The notes: generated by a model from the letters alone, not told the origin. DNA of 64,000 nt from Sipunculus nudus (GCA_026874595.1 CM049311.1:60518453-60582452); one strand, 5' to 3'. Positions 23,054 through 36,249 are shown, counted from the first letter of the stretch. A program made the numbers and translations.

Positions 23054-23847
23054 TAAATTTGAAATATATAATACAAAGCATGAAATTCACATTTTTAAAT
23101 GAATTATGAAAGAGTCATGTTTCATAATACAAAAATCACACACAGTGACATTATAATTATACACAGTATATATGTATGATACAGTTCTGTATATAACACT
23201 CCACCAGACGGAAAGCCCCATGACCATGGCTATTAATGAAAGTATTATTAATCTGTTTTATGTTGGCAATGTTATAGGTCAAGTTCTTGCCATACTGCCT
23301 CAGCTAGGCTTTACTTGTGCAAACAAAAATTTAACAAGCAAGATTTTAAGAATAATTGCTCTGTTTTTGTTTGGGCTGATGTAAAACAGTGTATCTGGAT
23401 TTCAGGGGTACTTTTAGTATGCCCCAATTTAAGAAATGTGTAATGTGAAAAAAAAAAATGTGCTCAGAAACCATACATGTATTCCAGTTATAATACTCTG
23501 CATGATAGCAGATTTAATTCCAAGAAAAGTACATTTACAATAAATTAACATTTAAAATTATACAAAATTACCCATATGTTGTCTTTGGTAAGGTTGATCA
23601 GTATATGTATAGGTATATATGGACTAAATGCATGGGTACTTTGGCAAGTGTATCATCTGAAGGTTCAAGTGTAACATCTTTGAGTGCAATATGGCAAATC
23701 ATACTAACAAGGAAGGAGTGAGACTGCTGAAACAGATTTGGAGTTCTCTTTATGACTGACTGGGTAATTGATTTGATATTTTGTTATATACATACTACAA
23801 GTGTCTATCTTTATATATCTACACACACACACACACATATATATATA

Positions 23848-23895
<48 letters not shown>

Positions 23896-24650
23896 ATATT
23901 TACATGTATACACGTTTTATATTCATATTTCATATACAAGTATTACATACTTAAATTTACATACTTATTACATTTTAATCACACCTCTTAAATTATATGT
24001 ATGCGTGTGTGTGAATACTTGGCGTAGAATTTGTTTTTTTTTTTGTTATATAAAAATGGATAAAACATTGCTTATCACATTTTATACAACAAATACACAT
24101 TTTTAAAACAATATAACTGTTTTTAATTACATATATTTAAATGAAAACTTTAAAAAAATTTCAAACAGAGTGAAAATATCCCCAACCCATATATAACACA
24201 CACGTTTAATGTAAGGAAGCCATTACGAAGCCTATTTTTTCATATTATTTGGGCACAGAAATAAAATATGCTGAAATGCATGGTATAATTTTTTAAAATT
24301 GGTAATTGTCTGATATTTCAAAAGATTTGAAATATTAAAATTAATTATTTTGATTATTGTTAACAATAAGGAGGAACGATTTTTAACATGGTCCTGGGTT
24401 TATTTTCTTAAGAATCCTATAAATTGTTTCTCCAATGTTAATGCCTTTGCTGCGGCACCATGCACCGAGCTTTACTTGACCCCTACGGTCATATGTGTCT
24501 TGAAACTTGTAAAAAAAAGGCCCAAAATAAAAAATAAGGTTTTTATCATTTACAAGCGTTCAACACATTTAATAATAAATTAATTGATTGATCAGTTTGA
24601 TATTATTAAACTTATACGAAAAAAAAAATCAACAAGCAGCTATATGTTGG
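22641..24650. repeat. AT-rich intron with TA, GA and CA microsatellites
   Basis: C-run at about 22885-22897; (TA)n then (GA)n at 22972-23048; (CA)n then (TA)n at 23821-23893. Open frames here are read from dinucleotide repeats. No exon found. Confidence 0.85.
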
Positions 24651-26133
24651 TTGTCATATAACACGTCGCTTGAAATCCTGATACGACGTCAGTGCAGACT
24701 GCGTGGTGCCAGCTCCCAACGTGTCAAGGCCAAGTCGGGGAATAACAGTTGCAAAGTTGAAGACTAAGAGATACAGGAGTCGTAAAGATGAAAAGCAGCA
24801 TCATTTCCTAGTTAGCAGCCTACGTATGTAAGGGATGTAGAGTGGCAACAAAGGTGACTAAATGTCAGGAAAAGTCCGTCCGCACCCTCATGTCAGTGGC
24901 CAAACCTGGGGAATCCCCTTCCCAGATCATGCTCGGCCGGGTCCAGTTAAGCCTCTTCTGTTAAGAAAATCCTGTCCATTTGGCACGAACATGTGGCTTA
25001 TACACTTGTTAAAATATGATTAAGCTCACACCATCACCCTTGATGTTACTGCTCAACCCGACGACGCAATACTTTGGCATATTTTCCCCAGATCGTGTTA
25101 AACTCAACTGATGCCATTACAATACCGCCCGGTGTGTTCTGGTTGTGACGTCACAATCGCCTTGGCCAGGACGCTTCTGTTTGGCTTGGGGCCCCTGAGT
25201 GGGGTGGATTATGGGTCTTTCGATTTAAATTTTAACAGTTAAGTGCGCAAAACTTGATTTTATTATACCATAATTTAAACATATACATGTAAATGAATAA
25301 ACCTTCAGTAGTATTTCATTTTATTTTTTTCATGGAAGTAGGCCTTTAAATTCTGTGTGAGCCATCTCTGTTTGGCAGTCTCTATAGTTACAACTGTTTG
25401 TTGTGGACATGTAATAACTGGCAGTCGGCATAATAGGAAGTGGTGATTAGCCAGAAGATGGTCAGGACTTGTGACATTAGCATGCATATATAAGACGTGA
25501 TAAAGATGAAATTCACTACAAGTGCCTGGTCAGTGTGCCAGTTCGTGAAGCCTGACGATATCTAAGAGTGGCAGGTCTGCAGGCATCAGAGTTTAGACAG
25601 GCCTGTCTGAGTAAGGCCACAGTGATTTATCTGTAATGGACTACAGAGTGAGAATCGCATTTTTGCCGACAGACTGGTTAATCTGGCAATTTAAACCTGT
25701 TGGGAGCACTTTCAGGAACAAACCAAGGCCATAATTAAAATGCATAACTCTGGAGGTTCTGGATATTGCTGTGTGGAAGCATATTCGATTACCTAGAGCT
25801 GCTTGGTTCCAAATCAGCTGTGAACAACACTGACTTTAAGTAAAGATAGGATCGTCTGTTGTAATTAGTGAGTACTGTGTGAACTGTGTCTCGAGTGTAC
25901 TCCAGTGAGGGACTATTGGTTGTCAGAGCTCCTGTGTATCAAAAGTGGACTGATTGTACTGTGTACATGATGCGAACAAACAGTGAGTGTACTGTAGTTA
26001 ACAGACTTGGTGGTTGTTTCTGTGATTATTATATAACTTTTATGATCTTCAGTGCCTAGATGTATGGAGCGAGATTATTTATCTTTTTGAGTGTATGTAT
26101 GCTGAGTTTCAGCCAGTTGGTTTGACAGTTTAA
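24651..26133. other. Less AT-rich noncoding stretch, unassigned
   Basis: Between 24660 and 25200 and again 25500-26000 the sequence is CG-richer than the flanks. All frames are short, and no termini or monomers of the named repeat families are present. Confidence 0.35.
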
Positions 26134-26134
26134 A

Positions 26135-27174
26135 CTAGAATATCAGCAGAAGCTGACAAAAGCCCTCAGCCAAAAACAACAGTGTTTAGAGGTGATAACA
26201 GTAACAAGTACTAAATATCTGTTCTCACATGGATGTATATCTGTACATGTCTCAGTTATAAATTTAAAATGGAGAGGTATGTACCATGATTCATAACAAT
26301 CCACCAAATGCTTCCTGAAAAATAAGCTTCTAAGTTTTATTCTATTATAAGCTCTGTGACCTTGAAAAGTAGGTCAAGGTCACCCATCTTCGAACTTGAC
26401 CGAGATTTTGTAGATATACGTCTTCACCAAAGAAATAAAATTCCTCTTGAGAATCTTTTTAGAGATATCCCACTCACAAGGCCAAAGTTGAAAAATCCAA
26501 GAAAAATTCATTAAAAATCAGAAATTGCAGATGGCGCCCCAAATTTATGCAGCAGTTACAGACCATCAGTCCCTATAATCATAGTAAGAATTGTGAAAAT
26601 CCACCCAATGGTTTCTGAGAAATAAGCTTCTAAATGTTTTTTCTATAATCAGCTCTAAAACGTAGAAAAATAGGTCAAGGTCACCCATCTTCGAACTTGA
26701 CCGAGATTTTGTAGATATACGTCTTCACCAAAGAAATAAAATTCCTCTTGTGAATCCTTTTAGAGATATCCCACTCACAAGCCCAAAGTTGAAAAATCCA
26801 ATAAAAATTCATTAAAAATCAGAAATTGTAGGTGGCGCCACCAAACTTGTGAAGCAGGTACAGACTAACAGTCCTAATAACCATAGTAAGTTTTGTGAAA
26901 ATCCACCAAATGGTTCCTGAGTGATAAGCATCTAAGTGTTTTTCTATAATCAGCTCTAAAATGTAGAAAAATAGGTCAAGGTCACCCATCTTCGAACTTG
27001 ACCGAGATTTTGTCGATATACATCTTTACCGAGGAAATAAAATTCTGACGGTGAATCCTTTTCAAGATATCCCGCTCACAAGGTAAAAGTTAACGGACGC
27101 CGGACGGACGGACGGACGATGGACAGCTTGGGTGATGACAATAGCCCATCAGCCTAAGGGCTGAGGGCTAAAAA
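26135..27174 (+). mobile_element. Complete family E element, about 1.04 kb
   Basis: The head CTAGAATATCAGCAGAAGCTGAC contains hairpin TCAGC/GCTGA, followed by tag AGCCCTCAGCC at 26161-26171. The tail is AGCCCATCAGCC-TAAG-GGCTGAGGGCT + AAAAA at 27143-27174. Inside are about three monomers of around 300 bp with GGTCAAGGTCACCCATCTTC and the box GGTGGCGCCACC (26831). (ACGG)n lies at 27095-27118. Confidence 0.88.
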
Positions 27175-27319
27175 CCTGGTTGTTCACATCTCTTGTGGTG
27201 TCACACTATGATTTAATACTGAACTTCACACATGTAAAAAAAGAGAGCAAACAATTTTAAATCTTATTAAGCATGGAATTCCTCACAACATGCACACTCA
27301 CACTTTTATAGCAATACAT

Positions 27320-27643
27320 ACCACTGAAACTGGCCATGGTCAGTAGGATTAGCAAGAACAATGGCAAATCATGCATAAATTATTGAGATTCTTGAGCTTT
27401 TGTATCAAAAGTTTAATTATTCGGGGTTGAACAAACAAGCTCCACAACTTGTAGGATATAGGTCACAGTTGCCTAATTTCAGGTTTCTTAGGAGATTTTT
27501 CAAGGACCTCCATGAAGATTCAGTGAGAAGTTTCAAGATCCAGTGGTTATGATTTGTGCTGTGCTAATATGAGGGACGGAAAGATGAGGGACAAGGGGCG
27601 ATCGCGATACCTCAGCTTGACTGAGAGTCATCTGAGCTAAAAA
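27320..27643 (+). mobile_element. Diverged single-monomer family A remnant
   Basis: It contains CATGCATAAATTATTGAGAT, TTTGTATCAAAA, AGGATATAGGTCACAG and CCTAATTTCAGGTTTC of the A monomer, then GAGGGACGGAAAGATGAGGG and a variant tail CTCAGCTTGACTGAGAGTCATCTGAGCT + AAAAA. No head was seen. It lies between the E element and exon q. Confidence 0.7.
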
Positions 27644-27760
27644 TGTAAAAGTTATACATAAAAAAAATAAAATATCAGTATTAAAATTGTTGTATAATAG
27701 GTATGTAAGTGATCACTGCATAAGAATGTAAGGTGAAGTGACAACCAAATATTTATTAAC

Positions 27761-27879
27761 CTTTGTGAAGTTCCATCGCTGTATGAAGTGTCGTGCAACA
27801 TCTCGGGCAGACTTCCCGTACACCACAGCTGCAATGTCATGCCAGGGCATTCGAGGGGTGACTGCTCTGCTTATGAAAT
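27761..27879 (-). CDS. PLD1: PLD exon q: catalytic half 2, PRMPWHD motif
   Basis: It encodes [20 protein letters not shown], then [26 protein letters not shown] and the [14 protein letters not shown]-x-K block are among the most conserved sequences of eukaryotic PLD1/2. Acceptor TTGTTTCAG; donor AAAG|gttaat. The intron before it holds a family G repeat with a nested family F copy. Confidence 0.97.
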
Positions 27880-28110
27880 CTGAAACAAAAGAAAAAAACA
27901 TAGGAAATATTCATACAATATATATTACTGTGGTATCTGCTCTGACCATTTAATTTCTCAATATTTGGTGCAGAAAACTGATAAAGATATAAATGTGTTG
28001 TGAACTTTGCAAATAACTTGAGTATAAAACTTAATTACCTTGATGTTATTTAAAGACTAACCTCAAGAGGAATTACTGAAATCTGCGAAGTTTTTCAAGA
28101 TTAAGGTTAA

Positions 28111-30154
28111 CAAGGCCTACAGGCCTAATGCGAACCTGTGCAAAGTTTAGGAGTATGAATGGAGGTTTATTTTAGAAATTTAATATTGATCCTCTTAAGT
28201 CCTGCATATCTACCTTAGTCATTATGATTTCAGCAAACTGGAAATTTCAGACCTGCAAGTTTCAGACTAGGACATTTTAAAACCAGAATATGGGTAGTCG
28301 ACAAGCGACTAAGTGTATCTGCAGAAATCAGAGTGGGACGGGTGAAGTGAGGCATGGATTAAGTGGCAAGGGGAATAGAGTGAGGTGTGTTGCATATTAG
28401 CATGGATGTCTGCAGCTTAAACGTGAATGTAGGTGGTGCCACCTGTCATAAAATCGAGAAAATTGTCCATGATGTATAAACCTGCAAATTTCAGGTGGAT
28501 AAGTCAAACCACTGCTGAGATATGAGTGATTTTATCCTAAGGCAGATGAACAGATGGACGCTGTGCATAAGTGGTTGCAGGTGGTGCCACCAGTTTTGCC
28601 TATGATGAAGAGCTATGTGAGATCTATACACATGCAAAATTTTGACCCAATCGGTCAAACGGTTCCCGGTATATGAGCTTGGATGTCTGCAGAGTAATCC
28701 TGAATGTAGGTGGCGCCACCTGTCATAAAATCAAGAAAGCTGTCCAGGATGTATAAACCTGCAAAATGTCAGGTGGATAAGTCAAACCACTTCTGAGATA
28801 TGAGTGATTTTATCCCAAGGCAGATGAACAGATGGACCCTACAGGTGCAAAAGTGGTTGCAGGTGGCGCTACCAGTTTTGCCTATGATGAAGAGCTATGT
28901 GAGATCTATACACATGCAAAATTTTGGCCCAATCAGTCAAATGGTTCCCGAGATATGAGCTTGGATGTCTGCAGAGTAAATATGAATGTAGGTGGTGCCA
29001 CCTGTCATAAAATCGAGAAAGCTGTCCAGGATGTATAAACCTGTAAAAAATTCAGGTGGAAAAGTCAAACCACTGCTGAGATATGAGTGATATTATCCCA
29101 CGGCAGATGAACAGATGGACGCTACCATTTTTAGTGTTTGTTATAAAGCTATCAAAGGGCTACATTTGTGCAAAATTTTTAGCCTGATCGGTCAAACGGT
29201 TCCCGAGATATGTGGGTTTATGTGTGGAAACAGACGCACAAATGGACGCTGGGCAGCGAGGAAAGGTCAGAGATCAACCAAAAATGAGGGCGCAGCAGTT
29301 CACATGTGACCTGATGAAAAACCTGATTCGCTAAAAATGCAAACCAAATTTTTTCAAACAGTTGAAAGATATAGTTCCAATAATCTTGGAATCCTGCATC
29401 TAGACATCTAGACATCTAGACGCTGTGTCTGAAACTCAGCATGTTGTCAAATCTGTTTTCAAACACAGAAAGCCTTTTTCAAATGGCTACACTGCTTTTT
29501 TAAGCTGTATTTACCCAATCTATTCTTATAAAACTGGCAGAACCCTACCAAAGAATAATTCTAGTAAAGTTCAAACCAATCAGCTTAACAGTTTCATCAT
29601 AAATCAGTGTATAAGCTTGAATAGAGTTTAAAATTACATTTTTGCTAGTAAAAAACACATCAATGTCGGTGGTGCCACCAATACCTCAATTTCAGATATG
29701 ACATATGTGACAAACATTGGTATAAAATTTGGTGATTATAGCCGTTTCTGAGATTTTAATTTTTTAGAGTGCTTTTTTGGACAGATGACTAAGTTCAACC
29801 TCCTGTAACTCAGCCAAAAATCTCCGAAATGGAACCATTCGAACAAACTTGAGAAAGATTGTTCCAGGGATCATTTCTGTGAAATATTGGACAATTTGCC
29901 TGGACAGTTTTGGAGAATAAGATTTTAAAGCTTTTTTTTAGCTTTTTCCCTATAAAAGCCAAGAAAATGCAGTTAGGAAAAAAATAAACAAAATCCAATA
30001 GAGTTTTTTAGATGACTGATTATTTGCAAAACATTTGGTGATGCTAGCTTCAGCCATTTTTGAGATAGCTATGGTTAACGTACAGACGACGCACAACGCA
30101 CAACAGACGATGCACGACGCCCCACCATTGCATAAGCTCACAGGTTCGCTAAAA
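28111..30154 (+). mobile_element. Family G element carrying a nested family F copy
   Basis: The head CAAGGCCTACAGGCCTAAT is followed by tag GCGAACCTGTG (28130-28140). The end is the inverted tag CACAGGTTCGC + TAAAAAA at 30139-30154. The G core includes GGTGGTGCCACCAATACCTC and TTTGGACAGATGACTAAGTT. ACGACGCACAACGCACAAC precedes the tail. F sequence occupies 28283 to about 29312. Confidence 0.7.
28283..29312 (+). mobile_element. Family F copy nested in G, tail missing
   Basis: Head AGAATATGGGTAGTCGACAAGCGACT (hairpin around ACAAG), then three monomers of about 280 bp with GATGTCTGCAG, GGTGGCGCCACC (perfect at 28709) and GGTTCCCGAGATATGAGCTT. It breaks off after TTCACATGTGACCTGAT, with no GTATCCGC hairpin. 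Confidence 0.75.
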
Positions 30155-30370
30155 AACATTTTAAGACAGTTAAACTTTGCTATAAAGACCACCAACAGGA
30201 CCTCAATAAAGTGGTCACATTCAGAGGTGGTCGTCTAAGTAAGGTTTATATAAAGAGCAAAGTAGAATCGAGAACCTGAACGACTGGTCGTTATTTTGAG
30301 GTGGTTGCTAAACCAAGGTGGTCGTTAGATGAGGTTTTCCTGTACCTTCTGTTTATCTTAGAAAACTTAC

Positions 30371-30522
30371 CTGAGAAAGGTTTATCAAGATCTACAAAGT
30401 CTTTTGCTATAAAGTTGGTGTAATCTTTTCCTATCCAGATCTTGGTGCCTCCCTCTATTCCCATCTCTCTCAGCATCTCCTCCTCAGCCATGTTTTGTTC
30501 TACATGTAGGGGACGGAATGAA
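30371..30522 (-). CDS. PLD1: PLD exon p: start of catalytic half 2
   Basis: It reads SFRPLHVEQNMAEEEMLRE, then KIWIGKDYTNFIAKDFVDLD and KPFS. The (W/I)-x-GKDY-x-N-F-x-x-KD-(W/F)-V-x-LDKPF segment is diagnostic for the beginning of the second half of PLD1/2. The acceptor TTGTACAG keeps frame with exon o (AG+T gives Ser); donor TCAG|gtaagt. Confidence 0.94.
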
Positions 30523-31131
30523 CTGTACAACAAGCAAAACTGACTGGTTATACTTTGTGATGATACTGGATATACATTTACCACCATGCATGGATCATAT
30601 ATCGGAAATGTATGAGACAAACAAAGTGGAAATGAAAATTAACTGTGTGAAAATTACCTAAAAAAGGACATAAAAATCATTGTTGATATTTTTTAATATA
30701 CAGAATCTATGATACCCATATCTAAATCTCATTGCTGTGGTTTCAAATGGGGGGAGTTCATGAATACAGAGTAAATGTCATCCCCCCACCCCCCACTCCA
30801 TATCCTTGTTATGTCATGACCAGGAGGAAATAAGTTGCTAAAGGCACATGAAGCAGAGCTGAAATTGGCACACATTTTTAAGTTTGTACATATACTACTC
30901 TTTCTATAAAAGGTTGCAGTATGGCACAGGTGTAGGTTTGACAGAAGAGCACTTAGTACACAACAGATTTTTTTTTTTATGTATAAATCAATTGACTATT
31001 AAGCTTGCAATTTAAAAGGAAGGGGTATTTAGTGCATATATTGTACCATACTTAGCTAAACGTAAAAGGCTGGAGTAGACATGATTTTGATTACTATAAT
31101 CTCTTATGTCAATAAAGCTGTCTATAATCAC
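30523..31131. other. Intron o-p, no recognised feature
   Basis: AT-rich, with a C-rich run near 30782-30794. No exon, terminal repeat or monomer of a named family was seen. Confidence 0.6.
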
Positions 31132-31229
31132 CTGAAATCAAACTCTGTGGACTCATTGGACAACCTCACTTCTACAGACATTGATTTTCTCCTCCGAAAT
31201 CGTTCCTTTAAATTGTGAGCCTTCTCAGC
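31132..31229 (-). CDS. PLD1: PLD exon o: end of the loop
   Basis: It encodes AEKAHNLKERFRRRKSMSVE and then VRLSNESTEFDF plus a split residue. RRRKSMS is a typical basic-directed (PKA/AKT-like) phosphorylation context, which is inference. Acceptor CATTTTAG; donor TTCAG|gtgatt. Phase agrees with exons n and p. No strong PLD motif lies inside. Confidence 0.82.
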
Positions 31230-31901
31230 CTAAAATGATACAATAAATTCATATAAATGAAACAAAAGTAGTAGCTGTTCAAATCTGTAAGAAAACAGGA
31301 TGGTCAGCTGAAGATCCTCAGTCATACATTTTTCTGTTCAATCATTTTTAATTTTGAGTTTATCATTTGTATGTATTCTCCATTTTGAATTTGGCATTTT
31401 GCACTATTTTGTAATATTATGAAATATGAAATAAAAACTCATGTTCTATTAACCATTGCAGGGAGAGATAGAAAATATTATTTCCAATCAACTGTGTTTC
31501 ATACAGTAATATTATTTTCACTACTTTATAAAATAATGTATTTAAAAAATATCAACAATATAAATTAACCATATTTATAACTAGATGTTTGCAACTGCTG
31601 AGCAATCAATTGAAGCCTCCTCCTGACACCTGACACTGAGCAATAATAGGGAATAGATCAATAAGTGTTTACAAACTTATAAATTAAGACTTAAAATTTT
31701 AGTCTTAAACTAAGTCAAGGTCAAAAATGAACATCAAGTCCAAATCTGTTACCTATTGTGCCAAAAGGTCAGTTTTTGTAAACCAGCCATATCTGATATT
31801 GAGTGCAAACTTAGTCCAAAGAAGGAAAAAGTAAAAAAAAAATGTAATCTATCAATCCCTACAAGTCCCCAGTCAATACTGAGGGAAGCTTAAATACTTA
31901 C
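31230..31901. other. Intron n-o, no recognised feature
   Basis: AT-rich, non-repetitive by eye, with no coding frame of note. Confidence 0.6.
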
Positions 31902-32186
31902 AAATTTCCTCCTGGTTTTTGGTGTGGTTGGTTTTGCCACACCTTGGGGTAAACTGAGACTCATGTTGTGCAGACCGTCAGCTAGCTCAGCCAGAGACAG
32001 GTCAAGGTCAGGTGGCCGGCTGCGTTTGTTCTTGAAGAGTTTACTCAGAGAGCTCTCACTGGTATCGGAAGACTGTGAATGTTGCTTGTGAAGTTTTGAT
32101 CGCTTTTTCTCACTGGTATCAGAAGACTGTGACTGTTGCCTAAAAAGTTTTGCTCGCTTTTTCTTTTCAGGCTGCTTGGCAGAAAG
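31902..32186 (-). CDS. PLD1: PLD exon n: loop with basic/serine tandem repeat
   Basis: It encodes 95 residues beginning LSAKQPEKKKRAKLFRQQ. An 18-residue block is tandemly duplicated in frame: KKRAKLFRQQSQSSDTSE is followed by KKRSKLHKQHSQSSDTSE, and a third partial copy SSLSKLFKNK follows. Then come an acidic-hydrophobic helix (PDLDLSLAELADGLHNMSL) and a basic end. Acceptor TTATTATAG; donor TTT|gtaagt; both phase 0. The basic blocks could bind membranes or act as localisation signals, which is inference. Confidence 0.88.
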
Positions 32187-32316
32187 CTATAATAAAACAA
32201 AGATGTCAAAATGATTCACTCAGCCATGCCTGATGATGGTGAAGTCAAAATATTTCATGAAAACATATAAATCTTTAGTGCAAGAGAGGGATTTTTATGA
32301 TGTGCAGCCTATGTGC

Positions 32317-32460
32317 CATTTTGAGTGACACCTTGTGTACAGAACATGCAGCAATTTGAGTGACACCTTGTGTACTGAACATGCAGCAATTTGAGTGACA
32401 CCTTGTGTACTGAACATGCACCAATTTGAGTGACACCTTGTATCATTAATGTGCAGCTCC
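32317..32460. repeat. 35-bp minisatellite, about four units
   Basis: The unit CAATTTGAGTGACACCTTGT GTACTGAACATGCAG (35 bp) repeats at 32317-32425 and decays to about 32460. It lies inside intron m-n and is not at a splice site. The rest of the intron (32187-33396) shows nothing else. Confidence 0.85.
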
Positions 32461-33396
32461 TTGAATTTCACTTTATGTTCAGAACATGCACTCACTGAAA
32501 GGAGAAACTGCATTGTAAACACGTATATGTTGCAGGGGGATCAGGTGTTCTGAATTTGCACCAGGATTGACACTGTTTTCTAAGCATGCAGCTGAGTGAC
32601 ACATTAAGAACTGAACACAAGCCTGCTCTAGGTCTTTCTTTTTAAACATGGAGAATCATAAGAATGCAGTGCCCAATGACATGAGAAGAGGACTAACGGC
32701 CAAACCTGTCTGGATGAAATATATATCATATGTGCCAAAGAATAGGTCATACATATCCCATGGATATTCAACCTGACTGTATAATTACTTCATTAATTTT
32801 ACAGAAATATTTCTGCTATTAAACTGTCTCATTACTTTCAAGGTATGTATATCAGTATAATATTTATTATTCTTATGGCAAATTTTTTTTCTCTACCATA
32901 AATATTATCAATTGACTTTCAAGGCTTTTTCTGCAGTGAAAGATTGTCACTTGCATCCACATAAATCCAAATGTCTTTATACAACATAAATTGTCATATA
33001 AACAATGTGAATTACAAATTTTAAATAAAACTGCTTTTCATCCAAAATTATATGAATTTATTTCCTCAATCATAAAATTACTCTTTAATTATCCTTAATA
33101 TCCTCCACTTTTAGGTACTATTTAAGGGGTAAAGGTGCATCTATCACTGACCATCATTTTTGCTTAATTGTAATAAGGAAATTTTTAAAGCTAAGCACTT
33201 CTGTGTTATGTGAGATTAACAACCATTAGTTTACAGCCGATACTCAAAAATAAATAATGGTTTTAAAGAATGTTGTACATAATTCTTTTTAATACCAACA
33301 GCTCATAATTTTTTTCTGGTTCTTCACAAATATCTTTGTGCAGAATAACAGTGCAAAAGCATGCAGTATGAAAGTATGTGGACATAAAATACTCAC

Positions 33397-34484
33397 ATGT
33401 ACAACATCTTCTTTAACTGCGACTAACCCAGAGCTGTTCTTTGGCATCACGCTCTGTGAACTACTGTCATGACTAGCATCTGGACATTCACCATTTTTAG
33501 ATATGTCTGTATAGCTGACATCCTGAGCAGAAGGTTTGGCTGATTTGTGTTTTGACTGATTTTTACCCTCGTCTCTAGCACTGCTGGTTTCTCCAGCTGT
33601 GCCATAGGTCCAATTCTGTTTAAGCAGGTGCTCTTTAGACTCTTGGGAGTCAAAGCTTTTATCTAACTCATCCTCATCTGCACTACTAAAGGACTGATTA
33701 TCAAAACATTTGTTAGAAACTTTCCTCCCATTCCTCTCCCCTGATTGGCTCATTTCTATTGACTCCCTGTCTGACTGGCTGTCACTACCTTGGTCAGATG
33801 TCCTTTTAGAACTGACCCGTCTCAATGATTGTTCAATCTGTTCCATTAGGTCTGGGTCTATAGTGTAATTTGTTGTAGGTGCTGCATCCAGTGAGATACT
33901 CCTTTGGAAAATGTTTCTATTTGTTTTGTTTTCTGTGCTTTTTGATGTCATGGACTGTTGTGTACCAGTATTTGCTGATTGGTCGGCTACTGGCTTAGTG
34001 CCTGATGACTGGTCATTTGCTGAATCAATCTCATCTAACAGAGGTTTCTTCCGTGTGATGGTCACAACATCTTCTTTGGTGACCACAGGCAGTTCATTTC
34101 CACTATCAGTCACTGGACCACTATGCACTTCAATAGAGGCTCCACCTTCTTGCATCATTTCTGCCAGCTTTGCACCCACAGACTTGCTTTTTATTTTTCT
34201 TGTATTATATAACATATGTTCAGTATTAGCTTTTGTATATAAATCAGTGCTGTTCTCAGGAACCACTGATTTGTCCACTTCGTCTAAGCCTGGGTCGTGG
34301 GTGATTTGGATGTCAGGTATAGTTTGTTCAGGGCCAAACCTCAGCTGCACACGATCTGTTTCAGCTCCGTTCCGAGTGATTTCAATTGTTTCAGTTTCTT
34401 CAATTATTGTAACATTTTTCTTGATGCTCTGTTCTCTCTTTATTTCAGGAGAATCTTCTGGTATTGTTTCTAGGTTTATAGTTC
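33397..34484 (-). CDS. PLD1: PLD exon m: giant disordered loop exon
   Basis: This 1,088-nt exon adds 362 residues between HKD1 and HKD2. It starts TINLETIPEDSPEIKREQS and ends AVKEDVVH. It is rich in Ser, Thr, Glu, Asp, Lys and Gln, with no membrane segment and few hydrophobic runs, so it is predicted disordered. Acceptor TTTGTAG; donor CAT|gtgagt. The mammalian PLD1 loop is only about 116 residues in all and is encoded by small exons. Its function here is unknown; in mammals the loop is regulatory and not catalytic. The open plus-strand frame opposite is a shadow. Confidence 0.9.
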
Positions 34485-36249
34485 CTACAAACACAATACA
34501 GGACAGCTTAAACTAATGCATAACCCTGATAAACCTCAGCTCATTAGATATATACATATATATTTATATATGACATATATTTTCACAATAAAATGAAGAG
34601 CACATGCAGCGGTCATTTGTAGAGCCACATATTTTCTTTACCATACAGAATCATACAGAATTCAAATTATTGGTGTTAAACTGAAAGGACCATGACAAAA
34701 TAAGTCAAATAATCCAAAACGCTGACTGTAATCATGTGGTTACTTAAATAATTTTCATTAAAAAGAGTAATCCAGCTCTTGGTTGTAAACCTTACTTCAT
34801 GTTGTTCATACCCAGTGAAAACAACAGTCAACCATATATTTTATCCCTTTGCTAAATTTGGAAACTTAGTGTATAAAGAATCTTTATGAGTTTTTTTAGA
34901 TCTAAACAGAATTAGAACTTTATAGAAATTGAGCATTCATTTTCTCTTGAGAAATAATTAGGCAGTTACTTATATCTAGCACATGGGATTTGAAATTAAA
35001 GCAAACTGTATTAAAAGTCATAGTAACTTTAAGTGAAGTATTAAAGCAGATATTATCAAAATAGATTTACTCCTTGACTGGCCAGTAATGGTTACTTAAG
35101 GTACCCTACTCAATAATGTTTTACAAAATTTATTTAGCAGATTTAAACTAGCAGTAAGGGGAGTACAGTTTTCAATTAGGCCAATTCGGGGCCATACAAC
35201 AAAAGAAAATTTCCTTCTGGCTGTCTATTGGTGACACTAGATATCTGATGGATATAAAATTGGATGAAGTTTATATCATCTCACAGGGACCAACCATCTG
35301 AAAACATTTCATAGCAAGCTCTAAATCAGTTCTTGAGATAATCCAAGACCTCTGTCTGGCACCCATATTGGATTTCTGAGGGGACTAAAATTTCCTCACA
35401 GAGAGGCCAATCTTCAGTATAATTTTTCTGATCAAATTTAAGATGTGGAAGAAGATATCACAATGGACTGATAGACATACAGACAGAAAATTAAACACTA
35501 AGGAGACCTGCCTTGGCCTGAGTACTAAAACTAAAATGCCATGTCATGATGTGGCAACTGTGCTCTCAAATTCAAAACATGCCCCATGAAAATGTTTGTT
35601 TGGGCATATGGAAAACAAAAGTGAAGAGTATTCACTAACGCTTAGCTGATACAAAGCCACCATAACTAACAATACATTCACATGTGGATGCAGATTACAA
35701 CTGAAGATATTAAATGCTATTGTCATAGCTAAATTATACTCCACGCCACATCACTGATATTTATTATCACAGGAGCAAACAATATAATTAACAAAATATC
35801 TTCTTAACAGCCATAATTGGGTAAACTAATGATAACATTATAAAACTTCACTGTTTATTACAGATGGAAGTGTTGCTTTGATGTAGCTTAGTATATAATG
35901 GTAAATCTTCTGTTGATGGTGCTTTGGTGCAGTTTTATTGTACTCTTGCACATGAAATAAACTGCATCACCATTTACGTCTTCTCTGGACACAAATGTTA
36001 TTTGAAGTCTTTTAAACTGAATTAATGTTTCAGTTTATCTTGTTTACACTGATCTGGTTCTTGATTGATACTTATAAAAAATACAAATTTTCTTGAATGA
36101 ACATGCCTTTATAAAGTTAACTTTGTTTAACTAACTCTACACCAGATGGCACTGCTAAAGTTTGTGTATTACTGTAAATAACAATTATCTGTAAATATCA
36201 ATCACTTCAAAGTACCCAATTAAATATATATCAGAGGTTTGTAAATGAC
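34485..36249. other. Intron l-m; possible small repeat at 35147-35533
   Basis: Mostly unassigned. 35147 begins AACTAGCAGTAAGGGG and 35480-35533 has GACATACAGACAGAAAA then CTTGGCCTGAGTACTAAAA, which resembles the head and tail style of the HINE-like families. A matching tag pair was not convincing. Confidence 0.35.

Noticed and set aside
23752-24106. Plus-strand frames rich in Tyr and Ile
   Set aside because: They are translations of (CA)n/(TA)n microsatellite.
33911-34516. 201-codon plus-strand frame
   Set aside because: It is the antisense of PLD exon m, which has matching splice borders and phase on the minus strand.
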